Assembly: GCA_019636535.1 (NCBI GenBank)
Contig: JAHBXK010000002.1
Coordinates: 151,819-215,818, forward strand
DNA: 64,000 nucleotides
Source of the DNA: Phycisphaeraceae bacterium
Lineage (GTDB): Bacteria > Planctomycetota > Phycisphaerae > Phycisphaerales > UBA1924
Direction of reading: 5' to 3'
Translations under genes and position numbers: made by a program
Part shown: in pieces, positions 17,678-27,021 of the stretch
How positions within the stretch are numbered: position 1 is the first letter of the stretch
Layout of the letters: every line of letters starts with the position of its first letter
Notes under the pieces: model-generated
Told to the model about the DNA's origin: nothing
The model's database searches: none
What the model saw: the letters and a program-made list of their open reading frames with translations, nothing else

Positions 17678-20278
17678 ATGTTCGAGCGATTCACAGACCG
17701 CGCCCGCAAAGTCATGGCCCTGGCAAACCAGGAAGCCCAGCGGTTCAACCACGAGTACATCGGGACCGAGCACATTCTGCTCGGTCTCGTGAAGGAAGGC
17801 TCGGGCGTTGGGGCCAACGTGCTCAAGCGCCTCGACGTCGATCTCCGCAAGGTCCGACTCGAAGTCGAGAAACTCGTCAAGAGCGGCCCCGACATGGTGA
17901 CCATGGGCAAGTTGCCCCAGACGCCGCGCGCCAAGAAGGTCATCGAGTACGCGATCGAAGAGGCCCGAAACCTCAATCACAATTACGTTGGCACCGAGCA
18001 CTTGCTGCTCGGCCTGCTGCGCGAGCACGACGGTGTGGCCGCGCAGGTGCTGATGAACCTGAACCTGAAGTTGGACGAGGTGCGCGAGGAGGTGCTGAAC
18101 CTGCTCGGCGCCGACACGGCCGAGAGCGACGAGTCCGGCGGCGGTGGTGGCAGCGCGGCCGAGACCGCGGGCGGCCCCTCGGCCGGTCCCGGCGGCGGTC
18201 CCTCGGGCGAAGGGCGCCGCGGCAAGAGCCGCACGCCCGCCCTCGACAGTTTCGGCCGCGACCTGACCGAACTGGCGAAGGAGAATCAGTTGGACCCGGT
18301 CATCGGCCGGGCGATCGAGATCGAGCGCCTGGTGCAGGTGCTCTGCCGCCGAACAAAGAACAACCCGGTCCTCCTGGGCGAGGCGGGCGTGGGCAAGACC
18401 GCGATCGTCGAGGGCCTCGCGCAGCGGATCATCAGCGGCGAGGTGCCGGACATCCTGCACGACCGCCGACTCGTCGTGCTCGACTTGGCGATGATGGTCG
18501 CCGGCACCAAGTACCGCGGCCAGTTCGAGGAGCGGATCAAGGCCGTGATGAACGAGGTCCGCAAGGCGGGCAACGTGATCCTGTTCATCGACGAACTGCA
18601 CACGCTCGTGGGCGCGGGCGGCGCGGAAGGCGCCATCGACGCGTCCAACGTCCTCAAGCCGGCCCTCGCCCGCGGCGAGATCCAGTGCATCGGCGCCACG
18701 ACGTTCGACGAGTACCGCAAGTACATCGAGAAGGACGCGGCGCTTGCGCGCCGGTTCCAGTCGATCCCGGTCGATCCGCCGAGTGAGGAGCAGACCGTCG
18801 CCATTCTCAAGGGTCTGCGCGACAAGTACGAGCAGCACCACCGCGTCCAGATCACCGACGACGCGATCAAGTCGGCGGTGGAGCTGTCGGGCAGGTACAT
18901 CTCCGGACGCGTGCAGCCCGACAAGTCGATCGACGTGATCGACGAGGCGGGCGCTCGCGTGCGGATCAAGAGCATGACCAAGCCGCCGAACTTGGCGGAC
19001 TTGGAGGCGGAGATCGAGCGACTCACCGTCCAGAAGGACGAGGCCGTAAAGGCCGCGGACTACGAGAAGGCGGCGGAGCTGCGCGATCAGGCCGAGCAGA
19101 AGCGGCGTGAAAAGGAGACGATCCAGCGGTCGTGGCGAGACAAGGCCAAGGAAGTCTCCGGCACGGTCGACGAGGAAGTCATCGCCGAGGTCGTGAGCAA
19201 GATGACCGGCGTCCCGCTCAAGCGTCTGGACAAGGACGAGGCGGCCCGACTCATGGAACTCGAGAAGGAACTCCACAAGAAGGTCATTTCGCAGGACGAC
19301 GCGATCAAGGCGATCAGCAAGTCCATCCGTCGCGCCCGCGCGGGGTTGAAGGACCCCAAGCGGCCGATGGGCTCCTTCATCTTCGTGGGTCCATCGGGCG
19401 TCGGCAAGACGCTCGTCGCCAAGACGCTCGCCGAGTTCATGTTCGGTGACGAGGACGCCCTCGTCGTGCTCGACATGTCCGAGTACATGGAGAAGCACAA
19501 CGTCAGCCGACTCGTCGGCGCGCCCCCCGGCTACGTCGGGTACGAAGAGGGCGGCCAATTGACCGAGCGCGTCCGGCGCCGTCCCTACAGCGTGATCCTG
19601 CTCGACGAGGTCGAGAAGGCGCACCCCGACGTCTTCAACATGCTCCTGCAGATCATGGAGGAAGGCCGCCTGACCGACTCGTTCGGCCGTCACGTCGACT
19701 TCCGCAACACCATCATGATCATGACCAGCAACATCGGCGCTGATCTGATCAAGGGTGGCGGCGGCTTCGGCTTCGCCAAGCGGACCGACCAGTCGAACTT
19801 CGACAGCATCAAGTCGATCCTGATGAAGGAGATCGAACGGTTCTTCCGCCCCGAGTTCATCAACCGACTCGACGACGTCATCGTCTTCCGCCCGCTCACT
19901 AAGGACGACCTGAACACGATCGTCGATCTGGAGGTCGGCAAGGTGATCTCACGCCTCATGCAGCAGGGCATCCACCTCGAACTCGACGCCAAGGCCAAGG
20001 ACTACCTCATCGACAAGGGCTTCAACCCCGACTACGGCGCCCGCCCGCTCCGCAGGGCCGTCGGTCAGTACGTTGAGGACCCGCTCAGCGAAATGCTCCT
20101 GCAGGGCGACATCAAGCGGCCTTGCCTCATCAAGGTCACACGCCGCGACGGCCCGGATTTCCCCGGCCCCGACGGCAAGGGCGAGGACCACCTCTACTTC
20201 ACCCCCGAGTCGATCCCCGAGGAGAAGACGCCCAAGAGCACCGCCGAGGGCGACAAGCCCGTCGGCGCGGGCGCCTGA
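17678..20278 (+). CDS. clpC: ATP-dependent Clp protease ATP-binding subunit ClpC
   Basis: The start at 17678 ([20 protein letters not shown]) is set by AAAGAGGTG just upstream and by the family N-terminus. The 866-aa product has two Clp N repeats (residues 1-145, with GTEHILLGL and GTEHLLLGL), a Gly/Ser linker, AAA domain 1 (Walker A GEAGVGKT near residue 233), a UVR-like M domain ([20 protein letters not shown] near 455-485) and AAA domain 2 (GPSGVGKT near 570). The UVR segment identifies ClpC rather than ClpA or ClpB. It unfolds proteins and feeds them to ClpP in the cytoplasm. No mcsA, mcsB, ctsR or clpP is adjacent. Confidence 0.96.
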   Translation: MFERFTDRARKVMALANQEAQRFNHEYIGTEHILLGLVKEGSGVGANVLKRLDVDLRKVRLEVEKLVKSGPDMVTMGKLPQTPRAKKVIEYAIEEARNLNHNYVGTEHLLLGLLREHDGVAAQVLMNLNLKLDEVREEVLNLLGADTAESDESGGGGGSAAETAGGPSAGPGGGPSGEGRRGKSRTPALDSFGRDLTELAKENQLDPVIGRAIEIERLVQVLCRRTKNNPVLLGEAGVGKTAIVEGLAQRIISGEVPDILHDRRLVVLDLAMMVAGTKYRGQFEERIKAVMNEVRKAGNVILFIDELHTLVGAGGAEGAIDASNVLKPALARGEIQCIGATTFDEYRKYIEKDAALARRFQSIPVDPPSEEQTVAILKGLRDKYEQHHRVQITDDAIKSAVELSGRYISGRVQPDKSIDVIDEAGARVRIKSMTKPPNLADLEAEIERLTVQKDEAVKAADYEKAAELRDQAEQKRREKETIQRSWRDKAKEVSGTVDEEVIAEVVSKMTGVPLKRLDKDEAARLMELEKELHKKVISQDDAIKAISKSIRRARAGLKDPKRPMGSFIFVGPSGVGKTLVAKTLAEFMFGDEDALVVLDMSEYMEKHNVSRLVGAPPGYVGYEEGGQLTERVRRRPYSVILLDEVEKAHPDVFNMLLQIMEEGRLTDSFGRHVDFRNTIMIMTSNIGADLIKGGGGFGFAKRTDQSNFDSIKSILMKEIERFFRPEFINRLDDVIVFRPLTKDDLNTIVDLEVGKVISRLMQQGIHLELDAKAKDYLIDKGFNPDYGARPLRRAVGQYVEDPLSEMLLQGDIKRPCLIKVTRRDGPDFPGPDGKGEDHLYFTPESIPEEKTPKSTAEGDKPVGAGA

Positions 20279-20428
20279 GCCCACGCCCTTCACGGACACC
20301 ATCCGCGTCGATGCACTACCCTCCCAAGGCCCGGAGAAATCCGGGCCCTTTCATTTGACCGATGTGCAGCATGCGGACGCTGCGCCAACGATCCCCGCGG
20401 GCGGTGCGGGCTTTGGAGACACTCCGCC

Positions 20429-20812
20429 ATGCTCGACGCGTTGAAGGCCGCCGGCGCGATCGCCGGTCTGATGAAGAACAAGGACGCGATGAAGGCCGCA
20501 ACCGAGCGGATCAAGATCGCGATGAAGCAGTTACGGTGCGAGGGCGCTGCCGGCGGCGGCGCTGCCCGCGTCGTGGTCTCGGGCGACCTCGAAGTGCTGA
20601 GCGTGGCGCTGGCCCCAGCGCTCGCCCTCTCGCTCACCAACCCCGCCGGCGTCGAGCAGGCCGAACGCCTCATCGTTGAGGCCGCGAACAAGGCGATCCA
20701 TCAGGCCAAGGAGGAGTCTCGCAAGATCCTGACGCGCGAGGCCGAAGCGATGGGCCTCGGTGATCTCGTGTCGGGCTCGGGCGGTCCGTTCGCGAGCCTA
20801 ATGGGCTCCTGA
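20429..20812 (+). CDS. YbaB/EbfC family nucleoid-associated protein
   Basis: The 127-aa product begins MLDALKAAGAIAGLMKNKDA and matches the family layout: an N-terminal amphipathic helix, a central strand segment ARVVVSGDLEVLSVALAPAL, and a C-terminal helix AANKAIHQAKEESRKILTREAEAMGLGDL. Family members form dimers that bind DNA without strong specificity. Usual family neighbours such as dnaX and recR are not seen here. It lies 150 bases after clpC on the same strand with its own GGAG ribosome site. Confidence 0.8.
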   Translation: MLDALKAAGAIAGLMKNKDAMKAATERIKIAMKQLRCEGAAGGGAARVVVSGDLEVLSVALAPALALSLTNPAGVEQAERLIVEAANKAIHQAKEESRKILTREAEAMGLGDLVSGSGGPFASLMGS

Positions 20813-20832
20813 CCTCGCAGGCGATCGCCCAT

Positions 20833-21174
20833 TCAAACCGGCCGCTTCCAAGCCACGTCCGGGTCCTTCTCAATCGCCGTCGCGCCCTGCTTGATGCAGC
20901 GAAGGCAGACGCGGACCTCCCGGTCCAGCGGGCTCGCCCACTGCGGCTGCTTGCGGTCTTCAAGGCACATCGTGCACTTTGAGCCCGAATGCTCGTGCCC
21001 GCCCTGAAGCCCGACCACCTCGGCGTACGCGACGCTCAGGCACTTCAGGCAGATCAGCGCGCCCTGATGTCCCTCGATCATCGGCGGCTGCTCCGGGTCG
21101 TTCTGGTCAAACACCGTGCGGCAATAGTCGCAGAGCGATTCGATCACGGTGCCGTCGGGGCGTGTGCGGTGCAT
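20833..21174 (-). CDS. Small zinc-binding protein with four CxxC pairs
   Basis: From the ATG at 21174 (MHRTRPDGTVIESL, with GAGG upstream) the product is 113 aa. It has four pairs, CDYC (residues 15-18), CLKC, CTMC and CLRC, so two zinc sites are expected. The first half resembles the ClpX-type zinc-binding domain (CDYC...GALICLKCL). It begins 16 bases after the stop of the ABC transporter gene, so they are likely one transcript. Its role is unknown; protein-protein or nucleic acid binding is possible. Confidence 0.75.
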   Translation of the reverse strand: MHRTRPDGTVIESLCDYCRTVFDQNDPEQPPMIEGHQGALICLKCLSVAYAEVVGLQGGHEHSGSKCTMCLEDRKQPQWASPLDREVRVCLRCIKQGATAIEKDPDVAWKRPV

Positions 21175-21190
21175 GGTTCGCCTCGGTAGT

Positions 21191-23164
21191 TCAGTCCGCA
21201 GCGCCGGGCGCATCGCCCGTCAGTTGCTCGCGTGCGAGTGTTTGATACAACACGCATCGCTTGAGCAGTTCAGCGTGCTTCCCCTGATCGACGATGCGAC
21301 CCTGATCCATCACGACGATGCGGTCGGCCGCCAGCACGGTCGAGAGTCGATGGGCGACGATCAGGCAGGTGCGACCGGCCGGCGCGGTGTCCTGCCTTGG
21401 GGCATTGTCGGTCGTACGCACGTGCGATTCGGCCACGAACTCCGCGATCGCCTCGGCAATCCGCGCTTCGCTCTCCGCGTCGATCATGCTCGTGGCCTCG
21501 TCGAGGATCAGGATCGCCGGGTCCCGCAGAATCGCCCGCGCGATCGCCAGCCGCTGCCGTTGCCCGCCCGAGAGCCCCGTGCCCCCCTCGCCCAGCGCAT
21601 GGTCAAACCCGCCCGGCTTGGCCAGGATGAAGTCCTCGGCCCGAGCACGGCGCGCCGCATCGCGGATGACCCGATCCGCCGCGGCCGAGTCATCCGGCAG
21701 CGAAGCGCCGTACGCGATGTTGTCGCGGATCGTCCCCGTGAACAGCACCGTCTCCTGCGTCACCACGGCGATCTGCGACCGCAATGACCGCACGTTCACC
21801 GTCCGAACGTCCTTCCCGTCGATCAGCACGCGCCCGGACGAGCACTCCAGCAACCGCGGAATCAGCGAAAGCAGCGTCGTCTTCCCCGAGCCGTTCGGGC
21901 CCACGAACGCCACCGTCTCGCCGAAGCGAACCGTGAGCGAAACCCCGTCCACCGCCGGCTTGGCGGAACCTGTGTACGCCGCACAGGCGTTGTCAAACTC
22001 GACGGTGCGACCGTGCCGCGCCATCGCCGCCAGCCCCGGCTCGCGCCCGTGCTCAACCTCGAAAGCCATCAGTTCGCTCAGCCGTCCCGCCGCGGCGTCG
22101 GCTTGGCTCATGTCGTTCGCCAGCCCGGACAGCGGCTTGAGCGAAGCCCCCGCCACGCCCAGCGAGCCCAGCACGATGAAGAACGTCGTCGCGTTCAGGT
22201 CGCCCGAGATGATCGCCTTCACCGCCACCAGCGAGAGCGCCCCGAGCACGATCAGCGTCACGGTCTCAACCAGCGGCGACGAGAGCGCGCGGGCCGTCCG
22301 CACCTTGAACTCCTGCTCAACCACGCGCCGGCTCACGCCGTCGAACCGCGCCGATTCGCGATCCTCGGCGGTGTGGACCTTCACCACCCGCAGGCCCGAC
22401 AGCACCTCGTTGGCCGTGTGATACAGCGACGCCTGCCCCTCGAGCGCCGAGCGCGACGCACGGTTGATCCGCTTCCCCAGTTTCCGGATGATCGTGTACA
22501 CCACGGGCCCGGCCAGCAGCGCCCCCGCGGCGATCCGCCAGTCATACCAGAACGCCACCAGCACCGCCACCAGCCCCTTGCTCGCCTGCGCCAGCGCCCG
22601 CGACACCAGCGCGTTCAGGCCCACGCTCAGCGCAGCGCTGTCGTACACGATCCGCGAGATCAGGTCACTCGGCCCCACGCGAAGCACCGTCCCCAGCGGC
22701 AGGTGGATCACCCGATCGAACGCCGCGGATCGGATGTTCGCGATCGTCCGCGCGATCACCGTCAGCGACAGATACGCGTGCAGAAAGTTGAAGGTTGCGC
22801 CGACCACCGTCAGCACGCCCAGGCCGATCAGGATCCACACCACCGCCGTGAAAGGCCCCTCCGGCAGACGCTCGATCCACGTCCGCGGAATCTGCCCGAG
22901 GAACGGCGCATTCCGCGAGATCGCCGCGTTCAGGTCCGACGCCAGTTCCGGCAGGCCCCTGCGGTCATTGGGGTCGCCCAGCGCCTGGTCGAGGATCGGC
23001 TTGATGCCCAGGATCCCCGCCCCCAGACCCCCCGCCGAAACAAACGCGCACCCCATCGCCGTCGCCAGCGTCAGGCGGTAGCGGAGCATCAATCGGGCGT
23101 AGGTCCAGAAGTGTTTCAACGGGTTTGACCGGCCAAGCCGTCCAGCGTCGACGGTCTGTCCCAA
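21191..23164 (-). CDS. ABC exporter, MsbA-type fused permease/ATPase
   Basis: The product of 657 aa starts at TTG 23164, preceded by GAGG; a later TTG at 23119 (LKHFWTYARLMLRYR) would also fit. Residues about 20-350 contain six membrane helices (for example FTAVVWILIGLGVLTVVGAT). The ATPase domain has Walker A GPNGSGKTT (about residue 421), signature LSGGQRQR (about 532), Walker B AILILDEATS and the H-loop IVAHRLS. A short insert between Walker B and the H-loop (residues near 575-590, RTTDNAPRQDTAPAG) is unusual. Half-transporters of this kind act as homodimers and export lipids or drugs. With glycosyltransferases next door, lipid-linked sugar export is a reasonable guess. Confidence 0.92.
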   Translation of the reverse strand: MGQTVDAGRLGRSNPLKHFWTYARLMLRYRLTLATAMGCAFVSAGGLGAGILGIKPILDQALGDPNDRRGLPELASDLNAAISRNAPFLGQIPRTWIERLPEGPFTAVVWILIGLGVLTVVGATFNFLHAYLSLTVIARTIANIRSAAFDRVIHLPLGTVLRVGPSDLISRIVYDSAALSVGLNALVSRALAQASKGLVAVLVAFWYDWRIAAGALLAGPVVYTIIRKLGKRINRASRSALEGQASLYHTANEVLSGLRVVKVHTAEDRESARFDGVSRRVVEQEFKVRTARALSSPLVETVTLIVLGALSLVAVKAIISGDLNATTFFIVLGSLGVAGASLKPLSGLANDMSQADAAAGRLSELMAFEVEHGREPGLAAMARHGRTVEFDNACAAYTGSAKPAVDGVSLTVRFGETVAFVGPNGSGKTTLLSLIPRLLECSSGRVLIDGKDVRTVNVRSLRSQIAVVTQETVLFTGTIRDNIAYGASLPDDSAAADRVIRDAARRARAEDFILAKPGGFDHALGEGGTGLSGGQRQRLAIARAILRDPAILILDEATSMIDAESEARIAEAIAEFVAESHVRTTDNAPRQDTAPAGRTCLIVAHRLSTVLAADRIVVMDQGRIVDQGKHAELLKRCVLYQTLAREQLTGDAPGAAD

Positions 23165-23270
23165 GCGACCGCCTCAGCGCGAGAGTCCCGCCGACGAGCG
23201 CCGGGCAGTCACTTTAGGGCACTCTGGCCGATCGAACCCGCCGCCGCGGATAGCATCGACTCCCACGCGC

Positions 23271-24581
23271 ATGTCAACCACGCCCGATCAGCCCGCAAAC
23301 CCACCCGACGGCCCAGCCCTTCCGCTGGCCGAGGTCGGCTCGGGCGACCAGCCGGCCCAGTCGCCGGGCGAGCGAGGCCGCAGGATCGTGCGGGTCTTCG
23401 GCGCGGCCCGGCGCTCCGGCGAGCAGGCATCGGGCGGCCAGGCTCGTCCCGATCGCAAGGGCGAAGAGCAGGTCCAGGCCCCAACCGCCGCCTCTTCCGC
23501 CAAGCCCCCCGCCAAGGCCGCCGACCCAGTCGTCTCGTTCATCATCCCTTGCTACAACCACGGCCGCTTCGTGCGTGAGGCGGTCGAGTCCTGCCTGAAA
23601 CAAGCCGGTTGCGAGCCGCGCGTGGTGGTCGTCAACGATGGCTCCGACGACGGGAACTCCAAGCAGGCCTGCGACGCCTGCCGGGGCTTGCCCGGCTGGG
23701 TCGAAGTCATCCACCAGCCCAACCGCGGCCTGCCCGCAGCGCGAAACGCCGGCGCAGAGCGCGCTGCGCAGCACGCGGGCGATTACCTGGTCTTTCTCGA
23801 CGCCGACGACACCATCGAGCACACATTCGCCCGGCGACTTTCGGCCGAGATCGCCCGTGCCGGCGCCGACGCGGCTTCGGGAGTCGGCCCGGGCGTCGTG
23901 TCGCACGCCTACTGCCAGGAGCGACTGACCGACAAGGCCTTCGGCATCTGGACCGTGCCCGCGTGGGACCCGACGCTCCTGCTCATCACCAACCTGCACC
24001 CCGTCACGGCGCTCATCCGGCGCGAGTGCTTCGAGGCGGTGGGGGGGTTCGATGAAACCATGCGCCGCGGCTACGAAGACTGGGACCTGTGGCTGCGATT
24101 CGCCGCGCGGTCATGGCGAGGCCTGCGCGTCCGCGAACCCCTCTTCAACTGGCGCCGACACAGCGACACCACGATGGTCATGGAGGCCGTGACGCGACAC
24201 GAAGAGCTCTTCAGGTCGCTGGTCGCAAAGCACGCCGATCTCTACTCCCCCAAACTCGCCGAACTCGTGATCCGCTCGAACGTGCTGCTGCGCAAGGCCG
24301 ACGCCAACTGGCTCGACGAGAATCTCGACGCCATCTACGTCCGAGACCTGCGTGCACGCAACATCGAACTCGTCGGTGAGGCCGAGTCGGCCCGAAAGCA
24401 CGCCGAGGAACTCCGCGAGGACTACGAACGCAAGATCGCCCGCCTTGCCGCCGAGTACGAGCAGAAGCCCGCCCTCCGCTGGAGCCGCAGACTGCACGAG
24501 ACGATCGATCGCCTGCCGGGCCCGCTCGCGGCGCCCTTCCGCGGCCTCTTGCGCCTGCTCCGCGGCCGCGCCGAGCCGTGA
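23271..24581 (+). CDS. Glycosyltransferase family 2
   Basis: The 436-aa product has a disordered Pro/Ala-rich N-terminus of about 85 residues, then a GT-A fold: PVVSFIIPCYNHGRFVREAV, VVVNDGSDDGN, GLPAARNAGAE and FLDADDT (DxD near residues 178-180). GFDETMRRGYEDWDLWLRFA follows. The C-terminus has a charged coiled-coil-like helix (ESARKHAEELREDYERKIARLA) and a basic tail. It transfers a nucleotide-activated sugar, acceptor unknown. It diverges from the ABC exporter gene (106 bases between) and converges on the cyclophilin gene with one base between the stops. Confidence 0.9.
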   Translation: MSTTPDQPANPPDGPALPLAEVGSGDQPAQSPGERGRRIVRVFGAARRSGEQASGGQARPDRKGEEQVQAPTAASSAKPPAKAADPVVSFIIPCYNHGRFVREAVESCLKQAGCEPRVVVVNDGSDDGNSKQACDACRGLPGWVEVIHQPNRGLPAARNAGAERAAQHAGDYLVFLDADDTIEHTFARRLSAEIARAGADAASGVGPGVVSHAYCQERLTDKAFGIWTVPAWDPTLLLITNLHPVTALIRRECFEAVGGFDETMRRGYEDWDLWLRFAARSWRGLRVREPLFNWRRHSDTTMVMEAVTRHEELFRSLVAKHADLYSPKLAELVIRSNVLLRKADANWLDENLDAIYVRDLRARNIELVGEAESARKHAEELREDYERKIARLAAEYEQKPALRWSRRLHETIDRLPGPLAAPFRGLLRLLRGRAEP

Positions 24582-24582
24582 A

Positions 24583-26736
24583 TCAGACGAACGACGACAG
24601 GTTGTCCAACGCGAACACGCTCCGCTGCACGCCCGCCACCGTGAACCCGCCCGGCGCCTGACGGTTGTTCGACAACAGGTCGAAGTGCCGCATGCTCGCC
24701 ACGACAGGGATCGTCGAAACGACCTCGATCGAGAAGAACCGCCGACCCATGTCCGACTGCTGAAGGATCGGCTCGAACGTGTGCAGGTCCAGGTCCAGCC
24801 GCCCGCCGCCCGCGATCGTCCGCATCTCCGTCACAACCGTCCCATCGTTGTAGATGAACCGGAACGTCACGTCGGCCGATGCCGCCGTGACGCCGAAGAA
24901 CATCTCGAACGGGTTGTACACGCTGATCGTCTCAAACAGATTGTTGCCCGCACGCGCACGGACCATGAACCCCTCGGCAAAGCCCGTGCGGATCGCCGCG
25001 TTGTACGCGAACGTCGTGCCCAGGTCGTCGTCGAACGCGTTGTGCCGCGTCGACGCGTACACCGCGTTCGAGCCCGACGAGTACTTCACCGTGAACCGCT
25101 TGCCGTCAAGCCCAGTCACGTTGTTCAGGTTGAAGACCGCCTTGCGCCCCGGCTGGATGAACAACTGCGCCGGCGTGATCGTGATCGGCGTCGAGCCGTC
25201 CTCGAACGTGAAGATCAGCGTCACAATCGAGACCGCCGTCCCGGGATTCAGGAAGACCAGTTCCTCGGTCGACGGGTTCGACATCGAACTCGACCGGCTC
25301 CCCAGCGCCAGCGCCCCCCGAGTCTTCGCATCGCCCGGAATCGCCAGCGATTGGAACGCCAGCAGCGGCGCGTTGATGAAATAGTGCGTCATCGACGCCA
25401 CGATCGGCTGGTCCGCCGTGATCTTGATGCTGAACTCGCCCTCGGGGATCGTCCCGAACGTGTGCACGTTGAAACCGCCCCGGCGCAGGCCGTCCGTCGT
25501 CGTGTTGAACGTCGTCTGCCCCGTGCTGAAGTAGAACGTGATCTCGATGTTGACCGGCGCCTCGTGCGTGTTCTGCCACAGCACGAAGTCGCGGTTCGCT
25601 CCGCCCTTGCGAAGGTCGGGAATCGTCCATTCCGTCGCCGTGATCGTCGTGAACGATTCGCCCGTCGCCGAGCCGTTGTCGTAGTGCGACAGGTTCGCCG
25701 ACAGCGGGCCCGTCGCCCAGATCTCGTACGCGAACGGCGTGTTGCGATCCACCAGCCACACACCCGCCACGCCGCGAGAGACCGTCAGCCCCGATCGATG
25801 GTTCGGCTGAACCGACCCCGTCGCGATCACTCGGTCGCGGAACCAGAAGTCCCCCGTCGGCGGCTGGTCCGCCTCGCGCTCTGCCCGCACGATGATCTGA
25901 TAGTGAACCTCCGTCCCCGTCGCGTTCTGCAGCGGAATGAACTCGTTGATCCGGTTCGACGCAAACCCTTCTGGGAAGTAGTACCGGAACGTGTAGAACC
26001 CCGCCACGTTCGCCGGCTTGATGACCTCGGCGTCGTAGATCATCACCAGGTCGCTCGCCTGCACGCCGTTGGTCAGGTCCGCGCCCGGCCGCAGCGGCAC
26101 CTCGCCGAACGGATCCGAGAAATCCCCCGGATCGATGTCCTCCGCCTCCAGCATGTCGATCGCCTGCAGCACCGCCCACGACGAGTCGTTCAGCACGCGC
26201 CCGAACACCGTGAACCCCTGGTCCACGCTGTCAAGGAACGTGTTGTTCGCCATGTTGAAGAAGAACTGGCTCGTCGCCGAGTTCACCTGCCCGCCCACGC
26301 GCGCCATCGCGATCGTCCGCTGAAGATTCGACTGGTTGAACTCGTTCTGGATCGGCGGGTCCACCGGGATCGTCCGGAACGGCAGCGGATCCAGCGGATC
26401 CGGGTCCTTCTTCAATCTGAACCCGCCGCCCTGGATCACGAAAGGCTGGTTGCCGCTCTGCTTGGCCAGCCGGTGAAAGAACGACTGGTCATACCGTCCC
26501 TCGCGCACATACGTCAAAAAGTTCGCCACCGTGATCGGTGCTTGCGAGTCGAACAACTCGAAGTCGATCGTCCCGAGGCTCGTCTCGAACCGGACAACCG
26601 TGTTCGACGGGTTGTTCATCTCCGAAACCATCGGCAGCGGCGTGCTCGACAGCAGCATCCGGCTCTCGAGGTTCTCGAACCGAAACCCATCCGCCCCACG
26701 CCGAGAGTTCTTCCGATCGACATTCCGTGTCCGCAT
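24583..26736 (-). CDS. Secreted cyclophilin-type peptidyl-prolyl isomerase with LEPR-XLL-like N-terminus
   Basis: Start MRTRNVDRKNSRRG at 26736 is set by GGAG 9 bases upstream. The N-terminal FENLESRMLLSS (about residues 19-30) is a variant of the LEPR-XLL motif found in exported planctomycete proteins. Residues about 45-205 form a cyclophilin domain: VVRFETSLGTIDFELF, APITVANFLTYV, FFHRL, FVIQGGGF, NSATSQFFFNMANN and VFGRVL. This accelerates cis-trans isomerisation of prolyl bonds. The remaining ~500 residues are repeated beta-rich domains (YFxNAPLLAFQSLAIPG, GSNAVYASTRH) of unknown role, probably surface-exposed. Total 717 aa, far longer than a simple cyclophilin. Confidence 0.88.
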   Translation of the reverse strand: MRTRNVDRKNSRRGADGFRFENLESRMLLSSTPLPMVSEMNNPSNTVVRFETSLGTIDFELFDSQAPITVANFLTYVREGRYDQSFFHRLAKQSGNQPFVIQGGGFRLKKDPDPLDPLPFRTIPVDPPIQNEFNQSNLQRTIAMARVGGQVNSATSQFFFNMANNTFLDSVDQGFTVFGRVLNDSSWAVLQAIDMLEAEDIDPGDFSDPFGEVPLRPGADLTNGVQASDLVMIYDAEVIKPANVAGFYTFRYYFPEGFASNRINEFIPLQNATGTEVHYQIIVRAEREADQPPTGDFWFRDRVIATGSVQPNHRSGLTVSRGVAGVWLVDRNTPFAYEIWATGPLSANLSHYDNGSATGESFTTITATEWTIPDLRKGGANRDFVLWQNTHEAPVNIEITFYFSTGQTTFNTTTDGLRRGGFNVHTFGTIPEGEFSIKITADQPIVASMTHYFINAPLLAFQSLAIPGDAKTRGALALGSRSSSMSNPSTEELVFLNPGTAVSIVTLIFTFEDGSTPITITPAQLFIQPGRKAVFNLNNVTGLDGKRFTVKYSSGSNAVYASTRHNAFDDDLGTTFAYNAAIRTGFAEGFMVRARAGNNLFETISVYNPFEMFFGVTAASADVTFRFIYNDGTVVTEMRTIAGGGRLDLDLHTFEPILQQSDMGRRFFSIEVVSTIPVVASMRHFDLLSNNRQAPGGFTVAGVQRSVFALDNLSSFV

Positions 26737-27021
26737 CAGCGCATCTCCAGTCAGTCCTAGATTCGTGTGCCCGATCATCGGCCGAATGAGCCCGTGATCC
26801 GGACCGAATCTGTGGTGGGGATCGGCCGTCGCCCGCCCGTCGACGCCATCGCTCGGTTCCCCCGTTTCCGGCCCCCCGTCGCGGTCCGGCGCAGCGCGCC
26901 GGCACACCCATCCCACGAGTGTACCGACAGCCCGGCCCCCGTCAAATCACCGTACGGATCGACGGCCCGAGGGGTTGCACACGCGTTCATTGCGCCCCCG
27001 CCCGGCGTACAGTCCTGCCGC

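Noticed and set aside
17600..19693. 697-residue open frame opposite clpC
   Set aside because: Shadow of clpC; clpC on the plus strand has complete, ordered motifs.
24352..26760. 802-residue open frame on the plus strand
   Set aside because: Opposite the cyclophilin gene; Arg/His/Val-rich composition and no motif.
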